Assembly (NCBI RefSeq): GCF_000003605.2
Contig: NW_003106597.1
Location: forward strand, 232,029-246,232
Length of the DNA stretch: 14,204 nucleotides
Reading direction: 5' to 3'
DNA from: Saccoglossus kowalevskii
Taxonomy: Eukaryota; Hemichordata; Enteropneusta; Harrimaniidae
In this document: positions 1 through 8,797 of the stretch, piece after piece
How the letters are laid out: every line of letters begins with the position of its first letter
Numbering within the stretch: the first letter of the stretch is position 1
Program-made: the position numbers and the translations under genes
The notes under the pieces: generated by a model
Database searches by the model: none
Seen by the model: the letters and a program-made list of their open reading frames with translations, nothing else
What the model was told of the DNA's origin: nothing

Positions 1-536
1 CTTCTACTTGTGCCATTAGGTATTGATATTTCTGTATATCTTCTAAGGAACTATCTTGATCTACTGCTGCATTGAAAGTGTCAATCGAATTTCGGCAATT
101 CCAGTTTTGGTAGGTTGACTTTCCGACTTGACTGGTATAGTGACGATGACGAGCCGTTGGTTAAGGTATCCGGTAAAGTAGGTATAGATGTTACAGGAGA
201 TTTAGTTCTAAGATAGTGCTTGATAGTTGCAACACTCTCATTGTTGAAAATATGGTAGTCATCGATCTCTTCGAATAGCTTGCTGTACGCACCTTCACCA
301 GTTGTATTTGCAAGGATTATATCATCCAGGCTTTCTATGGTCTGCATTCGTTGTTCGATGTTGACCACCGTTGTATCTAGCAGAACAAGGTCGGACTGAC
401 TTGGGTTTTCTTTGGCGAGGATCTGCTCAGCTTTCTTGAGTTGTTTAGTCATCTGACATCGATGACCGCGTCTTTTCATGGTGGTTTCTTGTACTACATC
501 CCTTCTCACGGTCTGTTCGGGTTCTTCGTCGGACAT
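1..536 (-). pseudogene. Broken gag-like gene of the BEL/Pao-type element (5' part)
   Basis: An ATG at 536 on the minus strand opens a 151-codon frame that ends at a TGA at 81-83. The product is acidic at the start (MSDEEPEQ), then basic and probably helical, with a Ser-rich linker near residues 128-137 and the motif LPKLELPKFD at its end. In BEL/Pao polyproteins this motif is normally followed by a Trp-containing segment and then a Phe-rich helix of the DUF1759 region. Here the stop comes right after KFD. A Phe-containing stretch with DTFNAAVD followed by SSLEDIQKYQYL reads on in another frame from about 82 down to 1. The simplest explanation is a small out-of-frame deletion, of roughly ten codons, at the KFD junction. 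A sequencing error alone would not account for the missing Trp segment. The remainder of the polyprotein is outside the window. Confidence 0.65.
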
Positions 537-589
537 GGTAATTTGTTATAAACTTGATCGGTCTCTGCAACGTTTTCTGTTTTCGACGA

Positions 590-609
590 CAATCCTGGTC
601 TCGGCACCA
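590..609 (-). other. Putative tRNA primer-binding site
   Basis: The minus strand reads TGGTGCCGAGACCAGGATTG two bases after the LTR end. TGG is the complement of a tRNA CCA tail, and the position is right for minus-strand primer binding. The first nine bases match what I recall of the animal tRNA-Phe 3' end, but later bases differ, so I do not assign a tRNA. Confidence 0.6.
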
Positions 610-611
610 AA

Positions 612-852
612 TGTGGGCGAGTATAGGGATAGTTGGTACAAGATGATGCTTACAGTATGATGGTTAACACACAACTGGTTTATTCAGAAAGACACTAAGC
701 TATTAAATATACAGTACACAGGATGTAGTAATTAAAGTCAAACATGATCCAGATGTCAGGCGACAGTTTAGCTTTGTATTTGATCTAGCTATTAAACTTG
801 GTATCCGGGTTGTTACGTAATCGTAACGTAGACATCATGTCTGTTCCCGACA
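612..852 (-). repeat. 5' long terminal repeat of the BEL/Pao-type element
   Basis: On the minus strand the LTR runs from TGTCGGGAAC (right end, 852) to CCCACA (left end, 612), giving the TG...CA termini typical of LTRs with a short imperfect inverted repeat (TGTCGGG / CCCACA). The length is 241 bp. An AATAAA signal in the same orientation lies at 679-684, and an AT-rich TATA-like stretch (TGTATATTTAATAG) lies about 20-30 bp upstream of it in the element's reading direction, consistent with an LTR promoter and polyadenylation region. The boundaries are inferred from these signals and the adjacent primer-binding-like block, because the second LTR is not in the window for comparison. Confidence 0.7.
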
Positions 853-866
853 GATGGTGGCGATGG

Positions 867-920
867 TAGTGGCAAAACAGGTGGTGGTGATGATAGTGGC
901 AAAACAGGTGGTGACAATGG
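867..920 (+). repeat. Two-copy 27-bp tandem repeat next to the LTR
   Basis: The 20-mer TAGTGGCAAAACAGGTGGTG occurs at 867-886 and 894-913, a 27-bp period. Less perfect GGTGGCGAT-type sequence precedes it. In one plus-strand frame it reads as a Gly/Asp-rich stretch with SGKTGG twice, ending at a stop, but no start codon or longer frame supports it as coding. Confidence 0.7.
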
Positions 921-3584
921 TGAATAAGAAGGAAAGGAAATGCTATATTAATTGTTGAATTCTTCACCCCTTTGTGGCTTCGAAATACCTTATGTTGTAA
1001 TAACACATAAATCGAAATATGCTAAATTAATAAATCTTCAATTACATTGTCAGCATTTGCTGTACTGCAATTATTACTGTTATATGAATGGCTAGATAAT
1101 AAATGAGAGATTCAATGAATAAATATATCAATAAATATAATTATCTGCAATTGTTTCGGTAAGAACATGAAATGTACTCATGCTATCAACCAGGTAGTGG
1201 CGTTTATTTTTAACATTATTATGTAAATGGTTGATACTACCAAATAAACAAGGAATTTTCGTAGGTTTTTTGTAGATTGTCTGTAACAGATGTTATCAAC
1301 AACACCTGCCTTATAACAATTAATCTGCATTTCATAATTTTTCAATGAAAAAAACTCAGAATTACAGGTATCAATTTCTTTGACAGGAATTTGAAAATTT
1401 GATGCGTAAAAAAATTAATTTCAACAATCAGGTATTTGGGTTGAAAAGCCAATCCGGTAAACTTTTGCGAATATTTTTGCATTGAGACGGTACTTGAGGA
1501 ACACGAAATCAAATACAGGTGCAGATGTCATACTCAATTCTGAGCAGTATAGCTTTAAGGGTAAAAACACACAGATAAACTAGCGAGCATACTGAAGAAA
1601 GGAGAGTGTCTAGTAGCCACATGCATATCAATGTCCAATTTGTGTCATGAGAAAAAGACAGCGATGGAATTAACAGTGTGGCTCTGTACAACCATGCATT
1701 GATTGACTCAGACTAACATAATCCGGCAAGATGGATTTATAACAAGGACATTTTATTGTGGTTGTGTATCGCCTGTTTCGATAGTGATCCCCGACACAAA
1801 AGCTATTAACGCTGGGTTACACAATGTATATTGGGATTGTATATAGATAGTATACGTGCTGCCTATGCTTTCTATAGCAGTAAATAAAGTGTGAAAGTAC
1901 GGTATCCCTAGCGCTAGCATTGCACCAAACATGACCGTTGTATTGCAATTATTAGTAGCCTTGCTTTTATTGTCTTTATCCACTTCAAAGGAATTCGCGA
2001 TAACAACACATCGAACAACTGCCATTAACAATATGACACGAAAAGGCTATATCACCATACAATGTTATGTATTATTGTATATCTGTCACCGTAACGCCAT
2101 AAGTTACAGCGTGCCGTAATTTTGCGGTATTTACAGGGTATTATGATCCTATTATATTAGAAAATGTGGATTCCAAATATGAAATGATTACGCGCCTAAG
2201 CGTTCTATAATAATAAAAACAAACATAGCTGCTACCAGGGTTTGACCGGACTCCATACAAAGAAGTTCGCTGATTCTGTTCTAAACACTTTGGATTTTGG
2301 CATTCCCAAGATGCGCGTCGGTCGATACTCCCGCTGTACTGTCTTCTTGCATACTTTGAGGCATCCTCGTAATAACCTCATAGTAATACTAATTTATCTG
2401 ATGCTCACACAAATGTCTTAATTTGTCAGTTTCGTCATAAACTTAATTATATATTATCTCAGTCAATGGAGTAGTAAATCGACTTCTACTATGGGAAACG
2501 TGACAATGGTACATGTTTAAGATTGCTTTTTACATCAAATATACATATTTATAATAAGAAAATGAGAAAAAAAGGCTTTGTCTTGAAAATTTAACTCATG
2601 TTTTGCACCATGCATAGTGATATGCAATTCAAATCCGAACAGTGAAAATACGAGATTGGCGAGAAGAATTTAAAAATTAATTACTAATTCAAAATTTGTG
2701 TATTAAATAAGAAGCATGTAGGCAGATATGTCTTTGCTAGTTGAGATGTATAATGTGATTCCAATCAGCTCCAGCAACGTATTGAGGTTAGTAAAAAATA
2801 TAATGCATATCATTGATTCTTACATATGTACTGCAAATTATACGGTCATTTGCCATAGAATAACATTGGTAAAGTTCAGAACACATATACAAGTTAAATA
2901 AAACAGCACTCTACAAGTACAGTACGAGTTTTAGTGGCATTTGTTGCTAAACTTGCCAGGTATACCCGCGATATATGTTGTTGAATATTACGGTTCTGCA
3001 ATTTGAGTAACAAACTAATTATGCACATTGGTTACGTGTTCATGTATCATATTTTTTATTTTACTTCGGAAAAAGATGAGTAAATAAATACATAACAAAA
3101 ATTGATATATTGCCACAGGATAGGTGTTTTGACTTCTCGGTTTTCCTCACCGTTTGAAGTGAAATTTGACACAGTCTTCCAGTGTTGATAGCTCTCTTAT
3201 CAGGGTTGTACTTAATGTCATGACATAAAGGGAACATGTTGTCTGCTTCCGATGTGTGTATACTGCACGCAATGTTTTGACAGAAATGTATAAATAAATG
3301 TATTTTCATGCATATAGGATGTAAAGAAAATAGACAAGCAAATACTAAGAGGTCCATGGCAAAATATTGATAGTAGCAGACGACCATTTCCAGGCGTTTT
3401 AGCTGCTTCACATTCCGAGGGAGTTCTACTACAGTGACGTCATTTATCATTATAGCCCTCGTTCGACGTCAAGAATATGGCTGTCATAAGAATACGCATG
3501 GTCTAGCAACCTAAAATCTGAATGTTTGTCGTAGTTTTTTGCGCCGGTGAGTGTTTATTGAGCATGCTATGTATTGGTATTGGT
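921..3584. other. AT-rich stretch with no supported gene
   Basis: I see short chance-length frames and A/T-rich low-complexity tracts but no recognisable protein, RNA gene or mobile element. Two weak items are worth recording. A plus-strand frame at 1931-2119 begins with a signal-peptide-like leader. A minus-strand frame at 3061-3450 starts with an LPRNVKQLKRLE segment that faintly resembles one leucine-rich repeat. Neither has enough support to be called a gene. Confidence 0.5.
1931..2119 (+). CDS. Possible small secreted ORF or first exon (weak)
   Basis: The 62-residue frame starts MTVVLQLLVALLLLSLSTSKEF, a short hydrophobic run of about 15 residues followed by a small/polar Ser-Thr-Ser segment, which resembles a cleavable signal peptide. 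The start context (ACCAAACATGA) has A at -3. A TATATA motif lies roughly 90-100 bp upstream. The rest is not recognisable, and a frame of this length arises readily by chance. The opposite strand is also open over the same stretch (1753-2031), so openness alone is no evidence. It could be the first exon of a spliced gene, but I see no convincing donor site. Confidence 0.15.
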   Translation: MTVVLQLLVALLLLSLSTSKEFAITTHRTTAINNMTRKGYITIQCYVLLYICHRNAISYSVP

Positions 3585-3730
3585 GATAGTTTTGATTGAT
3601 GATAGTTTTGATTGGTGATAGTTTTGATTGGCGATATAGTTTTGATTGGCGATAGTTTTGATTGGTGATAGTTTTGATTGGTGATAGTTTTGATTGGTGA
3701 TAGTTTTGATTGGTGATAGTTTCGATTGGT
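3585..3730. repeat. 16-bp minisatellite, nine units
   Basis: The unit GATAGTTTTGATTGGT repeats in tandem nine times: eight 16-bp units and one 18-bp unit (3633-3650) carrying an extra AT. Third-from-end and last-base variants (GGT, GGC, GAT) and one TTCG unit at the right end distinguish copies. Because 16 is not a multiple of three and the unit has no stop on the minus strand, all three minus frames stay open and give Asn/Gln/Lys/Ser-rich peptides. These are artefacts of the repeat, not genes. Confidence 0.95.
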
Positions 3731-4886
3731 GATATATTTTCTCGACATTTATTTTGCGTTGCACTTTTGTGTTTATGGAAAGAACCGTAGTTTTTCTGCA
3801 ACGATAAAACTTCAATATCCAAAAATTACAACTTTAATGACATCAAATCCATCGGAAATGATTACAATACCATCACAAATACAAAAGACCGAGACAAGAA
3901 GTGCTATGGACTCGCACATGTATGTATGAAGTACATAAATGCATTGATCAGTTCCATGTTTCATTTTGAAGCCGTTCCGATTCGAGGGTGTGACTGAGTA
4001 ACTTGACATGTGATCTAAAATTCAGGAAGTATACTAGCTCTGCCGATTTAATAAAGATTTGAGCTTTTCAAATACCAAACTAACATTAGCTTCAAATACA
4101 AACTATTACAAAAAATAGTTAATCTAATAACCGAAAATCGTTGAAATCTTCAGGCTTCCGTTAACCCAATCGCGTAGCAAGTAGAGGTCAATCGATTCAG
4201 ACATCAATATTGGGCACAATTGCTCCCATGCACCCATGAAATTACCGTATTGGTGTTTGACCCGGTAAGCAGCATTTCAATATATTTCTTCACAAACAGC
4301 ATAAATACGAGGTAAAAGACGATGTCATCATACAATTAACATTTATTTATCAATTTATTTAGTGAAAAAAAACATGTTTTAAAATTTGCTTTAATATTCT
4401 TAAAATAAACAGAAGAAATAATATTTGAAACAACAACACAATTTATTAACACTTGCGTTTTCATTATATACAATGTTCTATTTATTTTAGAGGCATAACA
4501 ATACAACGACTAGATTTGGTGTCACAGTTTGCTCCCAATTCATACTGGAATATTGCCAGCAATAATTAATAAAGCTTGTTCAGAAAACCATTTACCATAG
4601 TCATGCCTGAGAGATAGTTGATGACGTATGACATACGTGCGATATGTTTAGCTTCTTCACAGAATGTGAATGTACCACTGCTTGTATCTAGCGAGTTTCT
4701 TGCCCTAGTATTTGTTCTATTGAATCTTGTTTAGAAGCTGGCTCACCATTGTCATAGTAACGCATGTTAAACATCTATATTTCTTATTATGAATATTCAT
4801 GATAGAACAAATACCAAGAACACTGTATTTCGCGCATGCGCAATTGTACTTGCTTCTTGTCGTGTTGTTATAAATAAAGCACTTAC
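3731..4886. other. AT-rich stretch with no supported gene
   Basis: Only short frames occur here. The stretch 4320-4480 is particularly A/T-rich. No RNA gene, repeat array or element ends are apparent. The left part of the minus-strand frame overlapping the candidate exon (4717-4886) would be intron if the donor at 4881-4886 is used. Confidence 0.5.
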
Positions 4887-5154
4887 GTGAACAACCATCA
4901 CCAATGAGCCACGTTACATCTAACACACTACTAATCAGATTACTGTCTACACTAACTTCTGGACTTGGAGAAAGAAGCAATTCTTTTGTGGAATGCATTT
5001 TTAAACAATAATTCCTACCCATGTATAACCCGCTTTGGATTTCTCTCCAATGGTTCGGAGGAGACAATTTCCGAATGTGTACCTGCACTGTGTTAGCACA
5101 CTTTGAAGTCCCGTTCAATGGTAGTACTGCAAATGACACTGGGGCGCTTATCTT
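4887..5154 (-). CDS. Candidate internal coding exon of an unidentified gene
   Basis: The longest open minus-strand stretch in the window (4717-5214) contains a plausible exon. Its downstream edge is a consensus donor, GTAAGT, at 4881-4886. Its upstream edge follows a pyrimidine-rich acceptor ending in CTTGACCCAG at 5155 and beyond. The exon would be 268 nt, with phase 0 at the acceptor and phase 1 at the donor. It encodes about 89 residues with four Cys (segments such as NGTSKCANTVQVHIRKLS, NYCLKMHS and DVTWLIGDGCS). It is visibly richer in G+C than its flanks. The Cys and NGT sequon would fit an extracellular protein, but I recognise no domain. No neighbouring exon could be identified. An alternative acceptor (TTTGCAG) lies a little further into the exon. 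A chance ORF cannot be excluded. Confidence 0.3.
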
Positions 5155-5625
5155 CTGGGTCAAGGGAGTGACCACAGAAGGAAGGCATTTCCCAGGAAAT
5201 CGTGTTATCGACAAAGATTTTGCTTCATAATTTTGACCCCAGTATGCAAATTGTTCTATTAAAGCAAGTTTTGAAAAAGTGAAATTGATATAACTTGGTC
5301 TTAGCTATGAAGGTTTGTTATTTGTGATTTATTCAAGATAACACCTGCCTTCAGACCCTGAAAGATATGTTTAATACAATATGAACACAGATTGTTCCTT
5401 TGATGCCTCCGTGACGTTTGAGCCATGATGATGATGTGTTAAAATGAAATACTATCTAATAGTAACTATAATACCTTTTTTAGTGTATTTGTCTATATTT
5501 TTGTGTTAATTTTTGGACCAAATGGACATAATATCAATATGGAGAAAAATATAATGTAGGATTATTTTGTGAAAGGAAATGAAAGTATGTGGGTATTTGA
5601 ATTGTCTGAATTTAATTTAAGCTAA
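5155..5625. other. Intergenic or intronic stretch without recognisable features
   Basis: AT-rich sequence between the candidate exon and the MITE. I see no repeat, RNA gene or coding signal beyond the putative acceptor tract at its left edge. Confidence 0.4.
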
Positions 5626-6052
5626 GGCCAGACTTTTATTATCCCTTGTTTCGCGAACCCGCCGAATGAATCAGAGCCGAAAATGAAATAAAAATAAAAT
5701 GTTATCATTTCAGCGTAATTTCTCGCGCCCGCCGACATGTAAGCGCAAAAAATTGCTAAAAATATTATTTTTATCTTCATTTTTTACCGCCCGCCGCATA
5801 CCAAATCCAAGTTGTATTTTCGTGGGAGTATCCTGATCAAAGTACTCGCGCAGATGAGAAACAAGGTTACACATGGAATAACATTTTATTTCATTTCTTC
5901 ACTCTGATCAATGATCTCACTTACAATTTTTTTGATAATTACACAAATCTAATGGAAAAAAAGAATTAACTTTATTATTTTGTTTCCGCCTTCCCCCAAA
6001 AAAATTGCCTTATAAGAACTCGAGAAACAAGGAGTAAAAAAAAAGTCTGGCC
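5626..6052. mobile_element. PIF/Harbinger-like MITE, 427 bp
   Basis: The ends form terminal inverted repeats of about 31-33 bp. The left starts GGCCAGACTTTT and continues CCCTTGTTTCGCGA. The right end, reverse-complemented, starts GGCCAGACTTTT and continues CTCCTTGTTTCTCGA. Both sides are flanked by TAA (5623-5625 and 6053-6055), giving a 3-bp TAA target duplication. A GGCC-type terminus with a TWA duplication is characteristic of PIF/Harbinger elements. There is no coding capacity, so it is a non-autonomous derivative that would depend on a transposase elsewhere. Subterminal inverted A/T-rich blocks (5681-5704 and 5879-5896) extend the pairing. Confidence 0.8.
5650..5800 (+). repeat. Internal CCCGCCG repeat block of the MITE
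   Basis: CCCGCCG occurs three times, at 5658-5664, 5728-5734 and 5790-5796, each preceded by C/G-rich sequence (CGCGAAC, CTCGCG, TACCG) and followed by A/T-rich sequence. The 62-70 bp spacing suggests degenerate tandem units inside the MITE. They may be subterminal transposase-binding repeats, but that is inference. Confidence 0.5.
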
Positions 6053-6839
6053 TAAACTATACATAATTACATTTCGGCAGAATAAAATTCCATGCAGGAA
6101 TGAATGACCCACTGATCCAAACATGATAAATTAACAGCGATAACCTAAAGAAAAAAATACAAAAATAATGATTTATTAAATATTGATATTCACAAGCAAA
6201 ACAGTCAAGTTTTATTTGGGAAATCTGTTCAGGAAAAAGTAAATTCCATGTGTAAGTTGAGGGGCAGTAGAGATTGATGTACAGTAGAGGTTGATGTGAC
6301 AATTGGCAAAATAATATACATATTTTACTAAGAACCGATTAGTGTAAACATCGACAGCCCCCCCCCCCCCATAATATGGGGTTCAAATCAGCTAGGACAC
6401 AGTGAGGACATCGACATTCAGAGCAGTCCGCGAAGCTGAGGATAATGTGGGTTATAACAACGTAATATCGGGGTCATACATCAGGACAGTGCATATGTGT
6501 TGCGACTCTGTGGTTCATTTCAATTAATAGAAATGAACCATATTACATATGTTTCTAATTTGGCGTAAAATGAAATAAAACTCAATCATTAAATACAGAA
6601 ATGGCTTGCTACGGTACTGATTTTTAGCTATCTTTCACTGATCTGACGTGTACTCACGCTATCGAATCCAGCGACAAGTAATGTATAAACATTACATACG
6701 GTGTATAAACCGCAGCTGTAGAAATGGATCATGGATTCTTCCAACGACCTTTTTAATAAGGCATCCAACGTCTAATTTGACTCAGCCGTCCCAGCGCACA
6801 CGCTTCTGTATTTATACTATTCTATAGGAATTCGTTTGA
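6053..6839. other. Intergenic stretch with a C13 run and a perfect hairpin
   Basis: There is no supported gene. A run of 13 C lies at 6358-6370. A perfect 11-bp inverted repeat, TGGTTCATTTC / GAAATGAACCA, lies at 6511-6521 and 6530-6540 with an 8-nt AATTAATA loop. TGTATAAAC occurs twice near 6681-6710. Confidence 0.6.
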
Positions 6840-7410
6840 AGTTACCAGTGGATTTCAACTTCGCCGCCATTTGGCGTATAGTCAGAGAGGATTACTATGG
6901 CCGCCTTTGCGTTGAAACATAATAAACAACGCCATCACCCGCTTAATGTTGGAACTACTTTCGAATTTGCTCTAATGAGAATTGTTTATTCCGGTCACTA
7001 TTTATTCTCATCTCAGCCATGGTTGCAAAGTTCCGTTGAGAATTATTATGAAATGAGTTCATTTATTCGTAAACGGGACGTTGTTGCTTCGACGTTGGCC
7101 TACGAACGATCGCGACTGATTTCGAAACGTTCCTTCTAGATCGGACGGCGATATAGTGTTTTTTTTTATAGATTTACGCTTATTATGACGCGACCGTCAC
7201 AGTGCCCATTGTAACCTGGACGCCGCTTATTGTTTTGTCGGATTGGGACATGACGTTTTATCTTTTTAGTCCAGTAATGTTTGTTGGTAGTTTTAAAGAT
7301 TTGACGGACTTTCTTAGACTTGGCTACGTTACGGCTCGAAACGCGACTTATTGGTCTTCTTCTGGACGTAGTTTCAATCCGTCTGCACCTGTATCTCGGA
7401 TATGACTGGA
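6840..7410. promoter_or_regulatory. CpG-rich stretch, possibly a promoter or gene 5' end
   Basis: CpG dinucleotides are strikingly denser here than in the surrounding AT-rich DNA, especially at about 7065-7230. An ATG in a strong context (A at -3, ATGGCCGCC) at 6897 opens an 80-codon plus-strand frame. A basic frame of 93 codons (7166-7447) is open on the minus strand and overlaps another plus-strand frame (7202-7405). I recognise none of these products, and overlapping open frames on both strands show that openness is not informative. The stretch may be a CpG-island-like promoter or first exon, or part of an unrecognised repeat. Confidence 0.25.
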
Positions 7411-8265
7411 TCGGTTGCATTCTAACTTCACACACACACAATTTCATACTTTAATTAATTAATTTCATGGTGTAATTCTGGATTGCCGAATGAATGGTGA
7501 CGGTTTTACTACAAAATCACTTAGTTTGCACCATGCCTGTCATCCGAGTGTCAGTCTAAATAAATAATAGGACATGTATGTGTTACATCTGTCATCATAC
7601 TACCAGCAAAACATCACTCTAGTGATCATACTAACCACACCAACTTCAATTAGTGCATTTAAATAGGTTTTTGCATTTGTATTTATCATTATTTTTTTTT
7701 ATTTTCACGCATATTCCATTCTTTTCTTTGGAATGTCTGGTGTTTAGCTCATAAAGGATTACTTTAAAAAGGCACCAAATCAAATGTGTCATTTTTGAGT
7801 GTAGGAATAAGTGAAAAGCCTAATGTCATAAATAATAGTTCGTACCATTTAAATCGTAAAAAGGAAATTCGTTCTTTGTTTTAAGATTCGGTGGCAAGAC
7901 AGAAAGTATTTAAAGTAAGAGAAAATGAAAAATGACACGTTACTCAATGTGTTTCGTTTACTGGCCAAAAAATTACTACTTTCCACTCCAGAATAAACCG
8001 AATATCTTCAAACAAACCTATACTGCCAAAATTCATTGTTATGATAGGTGTGAATTTCACAATGAAAGAAAATCATTACGTTCTATTATGTCCATTACGT
8101 ATATTAATAATAAAAGTGGTTAAACGTTGCTTTCTTATATGTTACCACCACTGTTTGCTTGATCTGATTGGGATATATTTCTAAATGACTTCACTAATTA
8201 ATGTCGGCAAAATTACTTGTAACGCTAATTTCAAATACTGAAGATCGTTTATTTTACAGCAGGGG
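7411..8265. other. AT-rich stretch with no supported gene
   Basis: It contains a very short CA run near 7429-7440 and T-rich tracts near 7690. No coding, RNA or element signal is convincing. Confidence 0.5.
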
Positions 8266-8270
8266 GCCAC

Positions 8271-8343
8271 GGACCGAAACGTCCGCTTGGTTGAACTCCT
8301 TGGCCGAAACGTCCGAGGCCGAAACGCCCGAGGCCAAAACGTT
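8271..8343. repeat. 15-bp GGCCGAAACGTCCGA-type tandem repeat
   Basis: Units are GGACCGAAACGTCCG (8271-8285), GGCCGAAACGTCCGA (8302-8316), GGCCGAAACGCCCGA (8317-8331) and GGCCAAAACGTT (from 8332). The last three are contiguous with a 15-bp period, and the first is separated by 16 bp of diverged sequence. The motif is far more GC-rich and CpG-rich than its surroundings. The 15-bp period keeps a five-residue repeat in frame, but there is no gene around it. Confidence 0.8.
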
Positions 8344-8636
8344 ATAATTATGACATTATATTAAATAAACGTGGTCGCAAAATATTGACAGTCCACTTAT
8401 TACACAAATTGCAAAGTAAGTTCACAGAAGTGCAAAGTCAACACCAATCATAAAACAATTCAGAAACATTTAGACAGAGACAATTGCCAACGTGCTGCGC
8501 AATTTCTTGTTTGGCCGACGCATCGGTTTGTTGGCGTCACGTCCTTGCAACCTCTCACATAACATAAAATACATGGCCTTTACAAAACTTTATTCAGATT
8601 TCCAAAACATTTGAAACACTTACCCAGCACACTTAA

Positions 8637-8793
8637 AGCGGGGGAGTCGCCACCTGCGCATGCGTCAGATAGCCATAGCGTCTCATTGTTTACAAACAAG
8701 CGCCTACCTATAAGCCTTTGCGTTTTTAGCGTGTATTGTTATCGTCACTTGGGACTCAATTCCCGCGCGTGCGCAGGTGACGACACTCCCGCT
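8637..8793. mobile_element. 157-bp MITE flanked by TTAA
   Basis: The left end (8637-8664) starts AGCGGGGGAGTCGCCACC. The right end, reverse-complemented (8793 back to 8766), starts AGCGGGAGTGTCGTCACC. Over 28 bp they match at 24 positions, including ACCTGCGCA. TTAA immediately flanks both sides (8633-8636 and 8794-8797). A TTAA duplication is the hallmark of piggyBac-type transposition, but TTAA is palindromic and could instead be part of the inverted repeat, and piggyBac termini usually begin CCC, so the superfamily is left open. The element has no coding capacity. Confidence 0.75.
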
Positions 8794-8797
8794 TTAA

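Larger units (their letters stand above)
1..852 (-). mobile_element. 5' part of a BEL/Pao-type LTR retrotransposon, cut by the window edge
   Basis: Read on the minus strand, this stretch has the order expected at the 5' end of an LTR retrotransposon: an LTR beginning TGTCGGGAAC and ending CCCACA (612-852), a primer-binding-site-like block (590-609), a short leader, and an ATG at 536 opening a gag-like frame. The gag-like product carries an LPKLELPKFD motif, which I associate with the start of the DUF1759 region of BEL/Pao gag-pol polyproteins. Protease, reverse transcriptase, integrase and the 3' LTR would lie left of position 1 and are not visible, so the family rests on gag and LTR features only. 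The gag frame is broken, so this copy is probably inactive. The flanking target duplication cannot be checked because only one end is present. Confidence 0.75.

Noticed and set aside
1753-2031. 92-codon minus-strand frame opposite the signal-peptide-like ORF
   Set aside because: No recognisable domain; both strands are open here, so openness is uninformative.
3061-3450. 129-codon minus-strand frame with an LPRNVKQLKRLE segment like a leucine-rich repeat
   Set aside because: Only one loose repeat-like segment is present, the remainder does not fit, and no splice sites or upstream repeats support it.
3585-3730. CRISPR-like array
   Set aside because: Units are directly contiguous with no spacers, and the context is an animal genome.
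3503-3822. Three overlapping minus-strand frames rich in Asn, Gln, Lys and Ser
   Set aside because: They are the same 16-bp minisatellite read in three frames; the repeat lacks stops on that strand.
5021-5230. 69-codon plus-strand frame opposite the candidate exon
   Set aside because: The minus strand has better splice signals and a longer frame; this looks like its shadow.
1300-5360. Shared word AACACCTGCCTT near 1302 and 5341
   Set aside because: A single 12-bp word without flanking similarity is likely chance.
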